DNA of 64,000 nt from Hygrophila difformis (GCA_030278955.1 JAOANR010000003.1:61249628-61313627); one strand, 5' to 3'; shown: positions 23,827 to 33,602, counted from the first letter of the stretch. Notes: generated from the letters alone by a model not told the origin. Numbers and translations: made by a program.

Positions 23827-24107
23827 CTCCCTCCGTTTTTAAATGATAGCTACGTTGAAGAATTTGGCACTATTCACACAATCACTTTAACTTGAAATTT
23901 TATCATAGTTATTCAAGTTAAAATATAGTCAATTGAGATCTTGTTAGATTCGTCTCGTCCTGTAGTTTTTAAAAGTTCGTCCTGTAGTTTTTAAATATCG
24001 AACTTTTAGAATTTTTACTTGTACTGAACTTGAGTTATTAATGATTTAAAATGTGCATTGGACTGCGTGCTGCGTGGGTCCGTAGCAAACAAAAAAAACG
24101 GAGGGAG
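23827..24107. mobile_element. Stowaway-type MITE
   Basis: Ends CTCCCTCCGTTTT and AAAAACGGAGGGAG, with TA at 23825-23826 and 24108-24109; 281 bp. It contains a short internal duplication of AAGTTCGTCCTGTAGTTTTT-like sequence. Confidence 0.88.
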
Positions 24108-24168
24108 TACTATAAAAGTTCTACCACAGACGAGAAACGAGCCTCAAAGTCCAATATGCCCACTAATG

Positions 24169-24300
24169 TTGAACCCTTCATTTTTAGGATTGTTGACCCC
24201 CTTTATTGACCCCTTTCTTGCTAAACAAAATAATCCCTTGATCATTAATAATTACATATGTCCCAGTAATATTGACCCTTTATTTTTAGGATTGTTACCC
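24169..24300. repeat. Short direct repeat pair
   Basis: A 30-bp phrase containing ATTTTTAGGATTGTTGACCC at about 24180-24200 recurs as ATTTTTAGGATTGTTACCC at about 24282-24300. Its origin is unknown. Confidence 0.55.
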
Positions 24301-24460
24301 ATATACGTATATTGAACCTTTTCCTTTGTGGTTAGAAATTACTCCGAATTAACTAGTACTAGTACATTTACAGTATTTTTACTCGAAAGTAGAAAATAAA
24401 ACAGAGTCCCCCTTCTCTTCCAAAATCAAACAAACAAACAAACAAATTCAAACAAATTTG

Positions 24461-24576
24461 ATGGAACTGGATTTAAACAAAGGATTCGGCTCCAATTTCT
24501 TCATTTCAGATTCATACTCAAAAGTCAAAACCCAGTTGAACAAATTCCATGGTGCTTGTGCAATAACATATTTCAG
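24461..24576 (+). pseudogene. Orphan first-exon-like open frame
   Basis: After a CT-rich and (CAAA)n leader-like stretch, an ATG at 24461 opens 38 codons with mixed composition (MELDLNKGFGSNFFI near the start, NKFHGACAITYF near the end) and stops at a consensus-like donor TTCAG|GTATTT at 24576/24577. It looks like a real first exon in composition, but nothing that could be a second exon is visible before DEFL gene C, which is on the other strand. I do not recognise the protein. It may be a captured or truncated gene fragment, or chance. Confidence 0.35.
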
Positions 24577-24781
24577 GTATTTTATTTATTTATTTCTATG
24601 AAAACTAACCAAATACTGGAGTGATTGTGTTACAAGAGTTAAAAAAAATTGATGAAATAGAAAGATTTATAAACAAATAGTAAAATTTACTACTATGAAC
24701 TTGAACTCACATTAATTTAGTAAAAATAAGAAGAGGAGAACAACTTTCCATTACAAAAAATTTCATTAATTTTAGATAAAT

Positions 24782-25199
24782 TCAGCAATCATGTGCACAG
24801 TAACACATGGCCCGACTTCTGTAAGAGGCACGACAAGAACCGACTGTGGAATTATTACATCCCCAACGCTCAATGCAATGGTATTTACACTCATACACGT
24901 TGTCGCAATAGCCTATCAGTTCTTCGCACCTTTTTCTCTGCACTTGTAAGATTTTTACATCTGGAGCAGAACCAACACTTTCAATTTCCCGACCATCCAT
25001 AATCTCTTCAGTTTTCCCAACTGTAATAACAAAATCAAAATTTATAAGATGTAGTATTTGTTCAAGAAAACAGTGCAAAGACATGAGGGGAGAAGAAACG
25101 GAAGCAAAAAAACATGAATGAAGGCCAAAAGAGGATTTTGTTACCTGAAGCAAAGATGAGAGCAAAGAGCACAAAGGAAACTGCAATGAAGTTGCACAT
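24782..25199 (-). CDS. Defensin-like peptide gene C (nine cysteines)
   Basis: Exon 1 is 25145-25199 (55 nt, MCNFIAVSFVLFALIFAS, phase 1, donor GTAAC). Exon 2 is 24782-25020 after a strong TTATTACAG acceptor. The joined product has 97 residues: signal peptide, acidic linker (VGKTEEIMDGREIES), and cysteine domain C-x6-C-x5-C-x3-C-x5-C-x7-C-x9-C-x-C-x3-C, ending CYCAHDC. The extra cysteine (RWGC) replaces a serine in genes A and B, giving an odd number of nine. Its linker is clearly related to that of gene B. A TATA box lies about 35-47 nt upstream of the ATG. A longer open frame across the intron in another phase is a shadow. Confidence 0.85.
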
Positions 25200-25233
25200 C
25201 GTTTTGGATGCACAAAATGGATAAAATAAGCAG

Positions 25234-25246
25234 TATTATATATAGA
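25234..25246 (-). promoter_or_regulatory. TATA box of DEFL gene C
   Basis: TATATATAATA on the minus strand, 35-47 nt upstream of the start codon, in the same position as the TATA box of gene B. Confidence 0.6.
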
Positions 25247-25331
25247 TAAAAATTAAAAATTGTTTACTAAAAACGAGGACTGGTAGGTGTAGGCAATAGA
25301 TATCGAGAAACCTACCCACCCACATTTACCA

Positions 25332-25432
25332 ACTAATTAATTCAATAATTCAATAGTTAAGTTCAAATTTTTAAGTTCAAATAATTCAAATTTTTAAGTT
25401 CAAATAATTCAATAGTAATTCAATAGTAATTA
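25332..25432. repeat. Short tandem repeat, TTCAAATAATTCAAT type
   Basis: Variants of AATTCAATAGTAATT and AAGTTCAAATAATTCAA alternate over about 100 bp. Confidence 0.7.
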
Positions 25433-25694
25433 TTTCCTTCGTTCCATAATAGATGACGTTTTAGCAAAAATCACATATATCAATGAATGCCATTATTACT
25501 GATTAATTTTTCACTTTTACCCCTACTTTATAAAAAAGTAAAATTGAAGTGGAGAGATTGCACAATATTCAAGGTGTAATATTTATGAAATGATAATGGT
25601 AATATTGGAAAAGTATGATATTAATATGTCAAGTGACAACTATTTTGTATTGTTTTTTATTTCTAAAAAGACAATTATTTAGGAACGGAAGGAA
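25433..25694. mobile_element. Stowaway-type MITE (diverged)
   Basis: Ends TTTCCTTCGTTCC and GGAACGGAAGGAA are inverted repeats; TA at 25431-25432 and 25695-25696; 262 bp. Confidence 0.8.
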
Positions 25695-26271
25695 TACCGA
25701 AAACAAAATACTCCTACTATGAATAATTATTGAAAAATACTCCATTTGGTTCACCGATATAATTGTTGACTCATTGCATATCACATGGTTTAAGTTATTT
25801 AAGGGTAAAAGTTTACTTTGTATATATATTTAATAATTTTTAATTAAGTGGGTTGACAATTTCATTTTCATATATATGTATTTCACCTATTAATGTATTT
25901 CATACATTTAGGCATATTTGATTGATTTTTATCAAAGCTTTTTTTTTTAAACATTGACACATAGTCTATGATGTGTCGGATTTTAATCAAAGCTTTTGAT
26001 TCTATCAAAATCATTTTTTTTTTTTTAAAAAAAAGAGGATTTGATAAAATCTATCAAACAAGACATACTATATTATCACCGCATTGAGTTTTCAATAATC
26101 AACAATTCCATCACGTCGATTCAACAAAGTATTTTAATTTTCCCAATTCGTATTTCGATTCAACAATGTGGTATATATATATATATATATATGAAATTCA
26201 CTAAAATATCTTTTTCTTTCTTCTTACAAATGATTGATTAATAATAAATATTGAAAATAGGTAGTAATATA
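25695..26271. other. AT-rich intergenic sequence with (TA)n
   Basis: No gene. A (TA)n microsatellite lies at about 26171-26192. Confidence 0.55.
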
Positions 26272-27265
26272 CTCCCTCCGTCCCAGGTAAGATGTCTCGT
26301 CTGACTTTTTGACACTTTTTATTTTTCAACTTTGACTTAATATTATTGAAAGTATATATTTGAGAAAAAATAGTCGAGTTCGGTTTTGTTAGATACGTCT
26401 AATCGTATAGTTTTATAATATACATTTTACATAGTTTTTACTTGTATGTATTTTGAGATGTTAACGATTAAAAGCGTGCATTGGATTATATGCTGAAGTC
26501 AAACAAGACATCTTAGTTTTGGACAGAGGGTAGACACGGCAATATGGGTAAATACACATAGACACGACACGTACACGACATGTGTTTTACATGTACGGGT
26601 CTTCAAAAAACAGATACGGGTCAAAACAGGTCGACCCGTTTAGTACACGAATACAATTTGGGTCAAATGCAGGTTTATCTATTTTACCCGAATTGACCTG
26701 TTTTTTACCCGAATTGACCTGTTTTTTTATACAGGTCACCTGTTATCTGAATCAGACACATATCTTTATTTTACGTGTATTTTACCTGTATATATTTAAG
26801 TACAATAGAATTAAATTTAAATAAAATATGCACAAGGTAAACTTTATGTTTAATATTGGATTTGAACTTTGGATTTTTTTTTTTTTTTAAGTTTGAACTT
26901 TTGTATTTGAATGTTTGAAGATGAATTGCTGAGTCTATTAGGAATTTTAAGATTTGAATTATGGGAATGTAATATTTTATATTTTATTTTAAAAGTTTAA
27001 AAAGTAATTTGATATAATTTAGTAGAATAGAAGTAAACAAGTAAAATACAGGTAAACAGGTCACAGGTAAATTCGACACGCGTGTTCACATGTTCAAATT
27101 CACGTGTATACAGGTCGACACGCATGTGATCCGTTTTTGAAACAGGTCGTGTACAGGTTTTGAATACGGGTAAATTCTAAAAACAGGTCGTGTACAGATA
27201 CAGATCAAACAGAGGTATAACATACACGACCTGTTTATCCATATTGCCAGGTCTAACAGAGGGAG
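26272..27265. mobile_element. Stowaway-type MITE split by a nested hAT-like element
   Basis: The left end CTCCCTCCGTCCC is at 26272 after TA (26270-26271). The right end GGGAG closes at 27265 before TA (27266-27267). Subtracting the nested element and one copy of its target duplication leaves about 261 bp, the usual length of this MITE family in the window. Confidence 0.85.
26531..27255. mobile_element. Non-autonomous hAT-like element with subterminal ACAGGT repeats
   Basis: 725 bp. Imperfect terminal inverted repeats TAGACACGGCAATATGGGTA and (complement of the right end) TAGACCTGGCAATATGGATA. The flanking 8-bp direct repeat ACAGAGGG (26523-26530 and 27256-27263) fits the hAT superfamily. 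Both subterminal regions contain many ACAGGT/ACCTGT phrases, in plant hAT elements often transposase binding sites. There is no transposase frame, so it depends on another element. Confidence 0.85.
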
Positions 27266-27747
27266 TAATTCGCAGAAAGGTGCCAACTCAAGGGAGAATT
27301 ATTAAACGAGTACATAATATTCAACAATAAATACTTAATATAAAAGCCGAATTTAAAGATATGTTTGACTTTTTTCTTTCCTGGGAATGGGGAATTTGTG
27401 TTTTATATGGCTTGAGTTCTTATACACCTTTGCAGACACATGAGTGAGTGTCAATGGTTTTTCTTTTTTTTTTTAAAAAAAAAAAGATACGTTGACTTTT
27501 GATTTCCCCATTGATGATTTACATCAATTATTACAAGTACATCTACTTCAATCTTTTATGCAATTAGTATACAAATGTATTAAATGCTTCAATATCCTTT
27601 GTACAACGTCAACATTTTTGCTTCATCTAAAATCTAAAATTCATGGAAAAGTTCAATTAAGACTTTCCCACCCTTTTGTACTAAAAGTCGGGAAATAATA
27701 AGTACACGCATCCCTTTAAGCTTTAAGCTCTAATACAAGTATAACCA

Positions 27748-27755
27748 TATATAAT
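27748..27755 (+). promoter_or_regulatory. TATA box of DEFL gene D
   Basis: TATATAAT, 42-49 nt upstream of the start codon at 27797. The upstream 250 bp are partly conserved in front of gene E (about 30790-30990). Confidence 0.6.
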
Positions 27756-27796
27756 CCCATACTTACATTGCTCTTTCATCCAATTCAACCAGAACA

Positions 27797-28683
27797 ATGG
27801 CTACTATCGCTCCTATCTTCCTTCTCTTTACTCTCATCTTTTTCTCCTCAGGTAATTAACAACACATGTTTACATGTTCAATAATTCTTACAAAAAAGAT
27901 GATCCACTCATTACATAAAAACCCTATTACATTATACATATATATTACGACAAGCCGGGGGCACCGCGTCGATTATAATGTTCTCTGTTTCTTTTTGACT
28001 TTGTCAATTCTATATACGACACTATGTACATATACCCATAGGCGGATCCATGTATAAGGTAATGGTAGCACGGGATACCACTCTGATGAAATTGCTATTT
28101 TAGGCTTAAACTTTTTTTTATATTTGGATAGAATTGCCTTAGTGCAACCACTCAAATTTTGTAGTGATACCACTATTATCAATTTCAATTTAGGTTTCCT
28201 CTATGTATTTTTGTATTGTGACTCTAATCCTAATTCCGACATGGCTTCAATTATATTTTGTGATACCAGTGCCAAAATTTTCTGGATCCGCCGCTGCTGA
28301 TATACCAATGTTATTCATTTTGTAAACTTGTTCATAAGATCTTAAGATTTTATAATTAGGGTTTAGTTTTAATTTCTTTTTTTCCTTCAAAAAAGTTTGA
28401 TGCGGCATTTTGTTTTAACAATTTTTACAATTTCTTTTTGTTGCGGCTGAATTACAATGCAGGAATGGGAAATTTTGGTGGCGACCGTATATTGAGTCCA
28501 ATCGGGAAGAAAGCGTCGTCTTGCATAACTGGGTATGGTCGTTGCTCACAACAATTTAGTAATCCCGAATGCAATGAAAAGTGTATGAGCGAGTGGTCGG
28601 ACTACCATCCCAAAGGGGTTTGTGAAGAGTACCCCATGTCTGGAAGGCTATGCAATTGTTATCATGATTGTAAGCTAAATTGA
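27797..28683 (+). CDS. Defensin-like peptide gene D
   Basis: Exon 1 is 27797-27851 (55 nt; signal peptide MATIAPIFLLFTLIFFSS, phase 1, donor GTAATT). Exon 2 is 28463-28683 after AATGCAG. The product has 91 residues and eight cysteines spaced C-x6-C-x8-C-x3-C-x12-C-x9-C-x-C-x3-C, with TGYGRC, GVCEEYP and LCNCYHDC and a short KLN tail. The first and second cysteine loops differ from the A/B/C subfamily, while the C-terminal half has the same spacing. The intron (611 bp) is enlarged by a hAT-type MITE. AATAAA at 28751-28756 is a possible polyadenylation signal. A secreted extracellular peptide is expected; the receptor or target is unknown. Confidence 0.88.
28037..28298. mobile_element. hAT-like MITE inside the intron of gene D
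   Basis: 262 bp, with GGCGGATCCA at the left end and its complement TGGATCCGCC at the right end. The flanks CATATACC (28029-28036) and GATATACC (28299-28306) match at 7 of 8 positions, as expected of an aged 8-bp hAT target duplication. It has no coding capacity. Confidence 0.7.
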
Positions 28684-28756
28684 TGAGTCCAAAACAATGT
28701 TATTACAGAACAATATGAATGGAGTTGCAAGATGGCTTGTACTTTGTAGTAATAAA

Positions 28757-29273
28757 TGATTTCTCATGTTTAATAAAATATGCATTAGTGAGCTAGAAGA
28801 TATCATCGTTCACATTATATTGGGTTGGGATAGTATGTTGAACTTGAAAAGTTTAGCAAACGCTGGCGTGCTGACCCGATCGGTGTTTCGTGGTGAGTGC
28901 TGATGAGTAGTGTGCTGAGTATTAATGGTGTTTGAATCCTATAAAAACAGTCAGCACATATAAATTACTCATTCAATACATATAATACATATAAAACACT
29001 TTCGGCAGTTCAACAGGATCCGGTTCATATTCCAAACCAAATTCGTTCGCATTAATTTGTGGGGGGTTTGATTTATCATATCAATCAATTAATTAATTGG
29101 TTGACAAATTATAATTATTGTAATGTTTGGAGACTATAGAAATTTTCAGATATTCGATTAATAGTATGATATGGGCGTTTTCCCCCAAAATTATCCCCGC
29201 AAATCATATTCCTAAAAAATTAATTTTAAATCTACTTATTATATACTTAATTATATACAAGGTTGAAATATGG
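28757..29273. other. Intergenic sequence downstream of gene D
   Basis: No gene or clear repeat end found. The stretch 28860-29050 is less AT-rich and may belong to an unidentified repeat. Confidence 0.4.
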
Positions 29274-29282
29274 AGTACATAT

Positions 29283-29458
29283 GGGAATGAGGACTTACCT
29301 TAGCGGTCAAGTCCCCGACAACCAACCTATAGGTTGGAGGTTTGATTCCCCACCCGGTTCATATCCCTCACCTCTATCTCTTTATAATTTGTGTGGTATG
29401 ACCTCCCACCGCCATTTCCTAGTATGTATAGACTGTTTAGAAAAAAAATAAAAAATGT
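29283..29458 (+). mobile_element. tRNA-derived SINE, family 1
   Basis: A box (TAGCGGTCAAG), B box variant (GGTTTGATTCC), the family body with TTTGTGTGGTATGACCTCCC, and an A-rich tail. A 9-bp target duplication AGTACATAT lies at 29274-29282 and 29459-29467. The right copy overlaps the 5' base of the Helitron candidate, so this SINE inserted exactly at that boundary. Confidence 0.82.
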
Positions 29459-29466
29459 AGTACATA

Positions 29467-30597
29467 TCTATATAATAAATACTGAATATTTTTTTGGCAT
29501 GTGCAGACTGTATTGCCCTTATTAAATATACTTCATCCTTTTTTAATTTTAAGGATTATACAGTAATTATGCCTTAGGTTTCCACGTAAATGCTGATTAA
29601 TCATTCAGAAACGTACAGTCATCCAAATTAATTACACGTCAGCGCTAAATCATCCTACTTGCCAAGTCATCAATATTTTAAATCTTATATTTAGGTAATA
29701 AATCTATTTATTAGTATAAGAAAATCTTGAAAAAAAATCATATATTTTATAAAAATATAATAATATATTTGATATTTATAATGAATTTAGTTAAACAATA
29801 TATTATATTAGATAATAAATCTATTTGTTTGTATAAAAAATCTTTCTATATTTTTTAAAAATATATGAATTAAAAATAAATTATAATATATTTTATATTT
29901 ATTATGAATTTAATTAAATCAATATATTATAAATTCTTTATTTGAATAATTTATATTTTTAAATATAATATTAATTATATTAAAATTCGAGCCTATTATA
30001 CATAATATACATAAAATAAATACTACATAAAATTAAAAAAAATAGTATTTTATTAGTAAAAAAATTTAATATATTGTTTAATGTACATAAAAATTAATGT
30101 CATGATAATTTATCTTTTACATATATTTATTAGTCATTAATCTACTGTATAATTATTAATATAATATATAAATCAACATATATATTTTATGTTCCTTTTT
30201 ATATAAATATAATATATAAATCAACATATTTTTGCGGGTGGAGTGAGTTAGAAAGACGAAAGTTTTAATATACTTAATCAATTTAATTATACATATAATA
30301 TTTATAATAGTAGGGTGATAATTATGGATTAATTTCTATTTATATTTTATTTACATAACAAATTAAATTATACACTTTTTTTTTGTGAAACCGGGTATAA
30401 TTGAATAATACTTGGTATATGTATTATGAAAAAAAATTCTTCTGTCATTTTGAAAAAAATAGAAATTATATTTTATTAAAAATTCTGTTTTCATAAATAT
30501 ACTAAAATAATAATATATAATTTTAAATTAATTGAGTTAATAAGTTTGTATTAAAAAAAATTAATACCCGTGCGCGAAGCGCGGGTGAAAAATCTAG
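29467..30597 (+). mobile_element. Helitron-like non-autonomous element
   Basis: The 5' end TCTATATAATAAA follows an A. The 3' end is a GC-rich hairpin (30566-30586, ACCCGTGCGC ... GCGCGGGT), a short spacer and CTAG (30594-30597) followed by T. This is the TC...CTRR pattern with insertion between A and T and no target duplication. The 1131-bp AT-rich interior has no RepHel frame. The 5' end is assigned by pattern only. Confidence 0.6.
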
Positions 30598-30769
30598 TAT
30601 ATATAATTACCCAATGAAACTAATATAGTTATTTATGGGAGTATTTACTACAATATCTTTGCAATGAAAGATAGAATCTTTATTTTACTATTTGCAGATT
30701 GTTATTTATTTATTCCATATTTCCATCCTAATTGAAAGATACTACCCTCTTGGGATGATTTTATTACAT

Positions 30770-30995
30770 TCACTCTAAGAACTACTATGTAATTATGCTA
30801 ATGTGTTAACATCCTTGAACTAAATGTGTCGAAACATCCTTGTACACGGCCGTCATTTTCCTTCAACTAAAACTAAAATTTATGGTAAAATTCACCCATT
30901 ATTTTCCCCCCATCCTTATATTTACTAAAGGTGAAGTGGGAAAATAATAAGTACATGCATAATTCCTCTTATAATAAGCCCCACTAATTGAATAC
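30770..30995 (+). promoter_or_regulatory. Promoter block of gene E shared with gene D
   Basis: About 200 bp related to 27520-27715 upstream of gene D, ending in the shared phrase AATAATAAGTACA. In gene E about 170 bp separate this block from the ATG; in gene D the spacing is about 90 bp. This suggests duplication included the proximal promoter. A TATTTATA at 31071-31078 may be the TATA box of gene E. Confidence 0.5.
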
Positions 30996-31166
30996 TTGAT
31001 TACATTTTATATGTTACCTTGTACAGTTGATTTGATTAAATATCATTTCTTTGTAAAGCTGTAATACTCTTATTTATACCGATCGAATGCATAACTCGAC
31101 ATTGATAACAGCCAAATCTCCTGTCCTAACAAAAGATTTTCATCCAATCCAGTTCAAACTAAAACA

Positions 31167-31621
31167 ATGGCCACCATCACTCCAGTCTTGGTCCTTCTCT
31201 GCACTCTCATAATTTTCTCCTCAGGTAATTAACGACGCTACTTTGTTTTCATGAATGCTCAATAATTCTTACAAAGGTGACCCAATCATTACACAAGAGC
31301 CCTCAAAATTAGATGTCTTAAAATTAAAAGTAGTGTTGGTGCAGCATTGTGTTTCACAATTATTAATTAATTAGGGTTTCGTTTGTTGCAGCAACGGAAG
31401 ATTTTGGTGGCAGCCGAAGACTGATCAGTCCAATGGTGACAGTAGGGAAGAAAGGGTCGATATGCGTAACTGGATACGGTCGTTGCTCGGTAGAATTTAG
31501 TAATCCCGAATGCAATGCCAAGTGTGTACAGAATTGGACGGCCTACCATCCCATAGGGGTCTGTGAACCCTACCCCATGTCTGGAAGGCTTTGCAATTGC
31601 TATCATGATTGTAAAACTTGA
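31167..31621 (+). CDS. Defensin-like peptide gene E
   Basis: Exon 1 is 31167-31224 (58 nt; MATITPVLVLLCTLIIFSS, phase 1, donor GTAATT). Exon 2 is 31392-31621 after TTGTTGCAG. The product has 95 residues, with the eight-cysteine spacing of gene D and the same phrases TGYGRC, FSNPEC and SGRLCNCYHDC. The intron start is alignable with that of gene D but the intron is only 167 bp because the MITE and other sequence are absent. It is the closest paralog of D. Confidence 0.9.
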
Positions 31622-31773
31622 TCGAGTTTAAAACAATTTTATTACAAAACATGGTTTCTATTTTGTAGTAATAATAACTGATTGATGAGCTTGTTGCATC
31701 ATTCGTAATAATTTTGTGGGGGATTCGATTTATTATATCTATTGATTTTAGTGTTTGTTTGGCAATAGTTACG

Positions 31774-31889
31774 TATTTTTTTTGACTTGTACCCGGTATC
31801 CCCAAGCCACATTGGGCCATACACAAATGCTCGAACCCGAGACCTTTGCTTAAGCTGCCAGAGCCCTATACCACTCAGGCCAGACAAGT
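31774..31889 (-). mobile_element. tRNA-derived SINE, family 2
   Basis: Minus-strand A-box-like TGGCCTGAGTGGTATAGGG and B-box-like GGGTTCGAGC, with poly-T at the plus-strand left end. Same family as 22704-22890. Confidence 0.65.
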
Positions 31890-32109
31890 TTATTGGAATT
31901 TTTGAAGTGTTGTTTTTAAAAGGTGGATAATAACCCTCACGTTTCACAATAGCCAAAACCCACCTTTTCTTATATAGATTTTTTATTTGTATTTTTTATT
32001 TTTTAAATACAACTACGTACAACGAACAAAATAATCTATAACAAAACGCAGTTGGCCTAAGTGCATGATATGAGACATTGACAGCTTAAGCAGACAGATT
32101 GGAGCTTTT

Positions 32110-32195
32110 GTGTATGCAGAATTCTGCTTTGGAAAATACAATCCTTCAATGTCCACCAGATCCCGAGTAATTAATTTTGAGTCCGATGAGGCCTG
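32110..32195 (+). mobile_element. SINE family 2 fragment (body)
   Basis: The stretch containing GCAGAATTCTGCTTTGG and TCAATGTCCACCAGATCC matches the complement of about 22750-22830. Tail and head are missing or rearranged. Confidence 0.5.
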
Positions 32196-32289
32196 AGATA
32201 CTCAGTTCTTCACAAAAAATGAAAACCAAAAACAAAATAATCTATAACACATTTTTTTTGTACACTCATATATCGTAGTTTGATTGGAA

Positions 32290-32492
32290 AGCTATAACCT
32301 AAAGCACTAGAGATGCTAATCAAATTATAATAATTGTTAAGAGATTGTAATAATTTTCAAATTCTAGATTAATAAAATGTTGCAACAATGTAATACGTTC
32401 ACGAGAGTGATAATATATGGTTATCAGATTAAGATCTCTATTGATGTAATATAAGTATAACATTTCTTGTCATCATTATAAGTAACATTATA
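32290..32492. repeat. Cluster spacer duplicon, copy 1
   Basis: Related to 44780-45010, 45790-46165 and 54955-55160. Shared phrases include AAAATGTTGCAACAAT, TTATCAGATTAAG and the CATTTCTTGTCATCATTATA region. This copy contains a Stowaway insertion at its right end. Confidence 0.75.
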
Positions 32493-32756
32493 CTCCCTCT
32501 TTTTTTTTTTTTTTAAAGGTTACATTTGCATAATAATTACTCTTCATTGAGTAGCTTTCATTCAACTTTTTAACATAATTATATAAGATAAAATATAATC
32601 AAGGAGATCTTGTTGGATTCGTCTAATCACATAGATTTAGAATATCAAATTTTTATAATTTTTTACTTTTACACGGTTTGAGATATTAAACATTAAAAAT
32701 GTGTATTGGATTACGTGATAACATGAAGTGTAACCTTAAAAAATATACAAAGGGAG
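32493..32756. mobile_element. Stowaway-type MITE with known empty site
   Basis: Left CTCCCTCTTTT and right AAAGGGAG termini, with TA at 32491-32492 and 32757-32758. The flanks AACATTATA and TAACAATAC are continuous in the paralogous spacer at about 44998-45014, which lacks the MITE. Confidence 0.85.
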
Positions 32757-32824
32757 TATAACAATACTATTTTCAATATGTTTATTTTTATTCTTACTAT
32801 TTTCATTAATGATGATGATCACAG

Positions 32825-33052
32825 TTGCCAGCTACAATGCTGTACTATTGGTGGAGGCTGAAGAGATTGATGTCGATTCTAGTGTGACAGCAGACAAGGT
32901 CTGTCGAACTCAGACATCATATGGCCAGAAACACAACTGAAGCGTTGTGCTAGAAAACATGCTTTCAAATGGCTCAAAAAAACCCGCAATCGTTTTGCCT
33001 ACAGATCCCTGGCACTCAATCAGAAACATGTTATTGTATTCATGACTGTTAA
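32825..33052 (+). pseudogene. Defensin-like peptide pseudogene F (exon 2 only)
   Basis: An acceptor-like ATCACAG is followed by a phase-1 exon-2 start (VASYNAVLL) resembling that of gene G. The frame stops at TGA 32938-32940. A second frame holds the C-terminal half with an in-frame TAG next to the second Cys loop and ends ETCYCIHDC at 33052. The order of cysteines matches gene H. No signal-peptide exon is found upstream: the spacer duplicon and a MITE come within 70 bp. One frameshift, one internal stop and the missing exon 1 make it a pseudogene. Confidence 0.8.
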
Positions 33053-33093
33053 GTTATTTTGAGGACGAGAATTTGTTTGAATGTTGTTTAATA

Positions 33094-33330
33094 CTTCCTC
33101 CGTTTCTTTTTAATTGCCCCATTGGGGTTTTGGGTACTATTCACCTACACGCTTTAATTTAAAGTTTTATTATAGTTATACAAGTTAAAATATAGCCAAG
33201 TGGAATCTTGTTAGATTCGTCTTGTCGTGTAGTTTTTAAATATATCAAACTTTTAGAATTTTTTTTGTACCGAACATGAGTTATCGATGGTTTAAAATGT
33301 GTATTAGATTACACGCTTTAACTTAATGAT
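33094..33330. mobile_element. Stowaway-type MITE, right end eroded
   Basis: Left end CTTCCTCCGTTTC after TA, with the internal sequence typical of the other copies (TTGTTAGATTCGTC). The expected right terminal repeat is missing. Confidence 0.6.
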
Positions 33331-33424
33331 TTTTTCTTTGACTAAGCAAGGCTTGTATAGTAGTATCATTATAAGAAAAAATTGATTTATTTTTGAATTT
33401 CGACAACATACCAAAAAATTAATT

Positions 33425-33590
33425 TTTTTTTCCTGAACAACCTATAAATGTTAGGAAAGGGGTGATGGGAGCTCATGTCACACAAATTACAAAGGGAATA
33501 AAATGGAGGGATATGGTAGGTGGCCGGTGGGGAATCGAACCTCCAACCTAAGTCAAAAGACTTAACCACTTGGGCTAAATCCTCATGAAA
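33425..33590 (-). mobile_element. tRNA-derived SINE, family 1
   Basis: On the minus strand: A box near GCCCAAGTGGTTAAG, B box GGTTCGATTCC, and a poly(A) tail. The 12-bp target duplication AAAAAATTAATT lies at 33413-33424 and 33591-33602. Confidence 0.82.
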
Positions 33591-33602
33591 AAAAAATTAA
33601 TT

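Noticed and set aside
24782..25213. Single 143-residue frame across DEFL gene C
   Set aside because: It reads through the intron in a different phase from the signal-peptide exon. The spliced model with a strong acceptor and a conserved phase is better.
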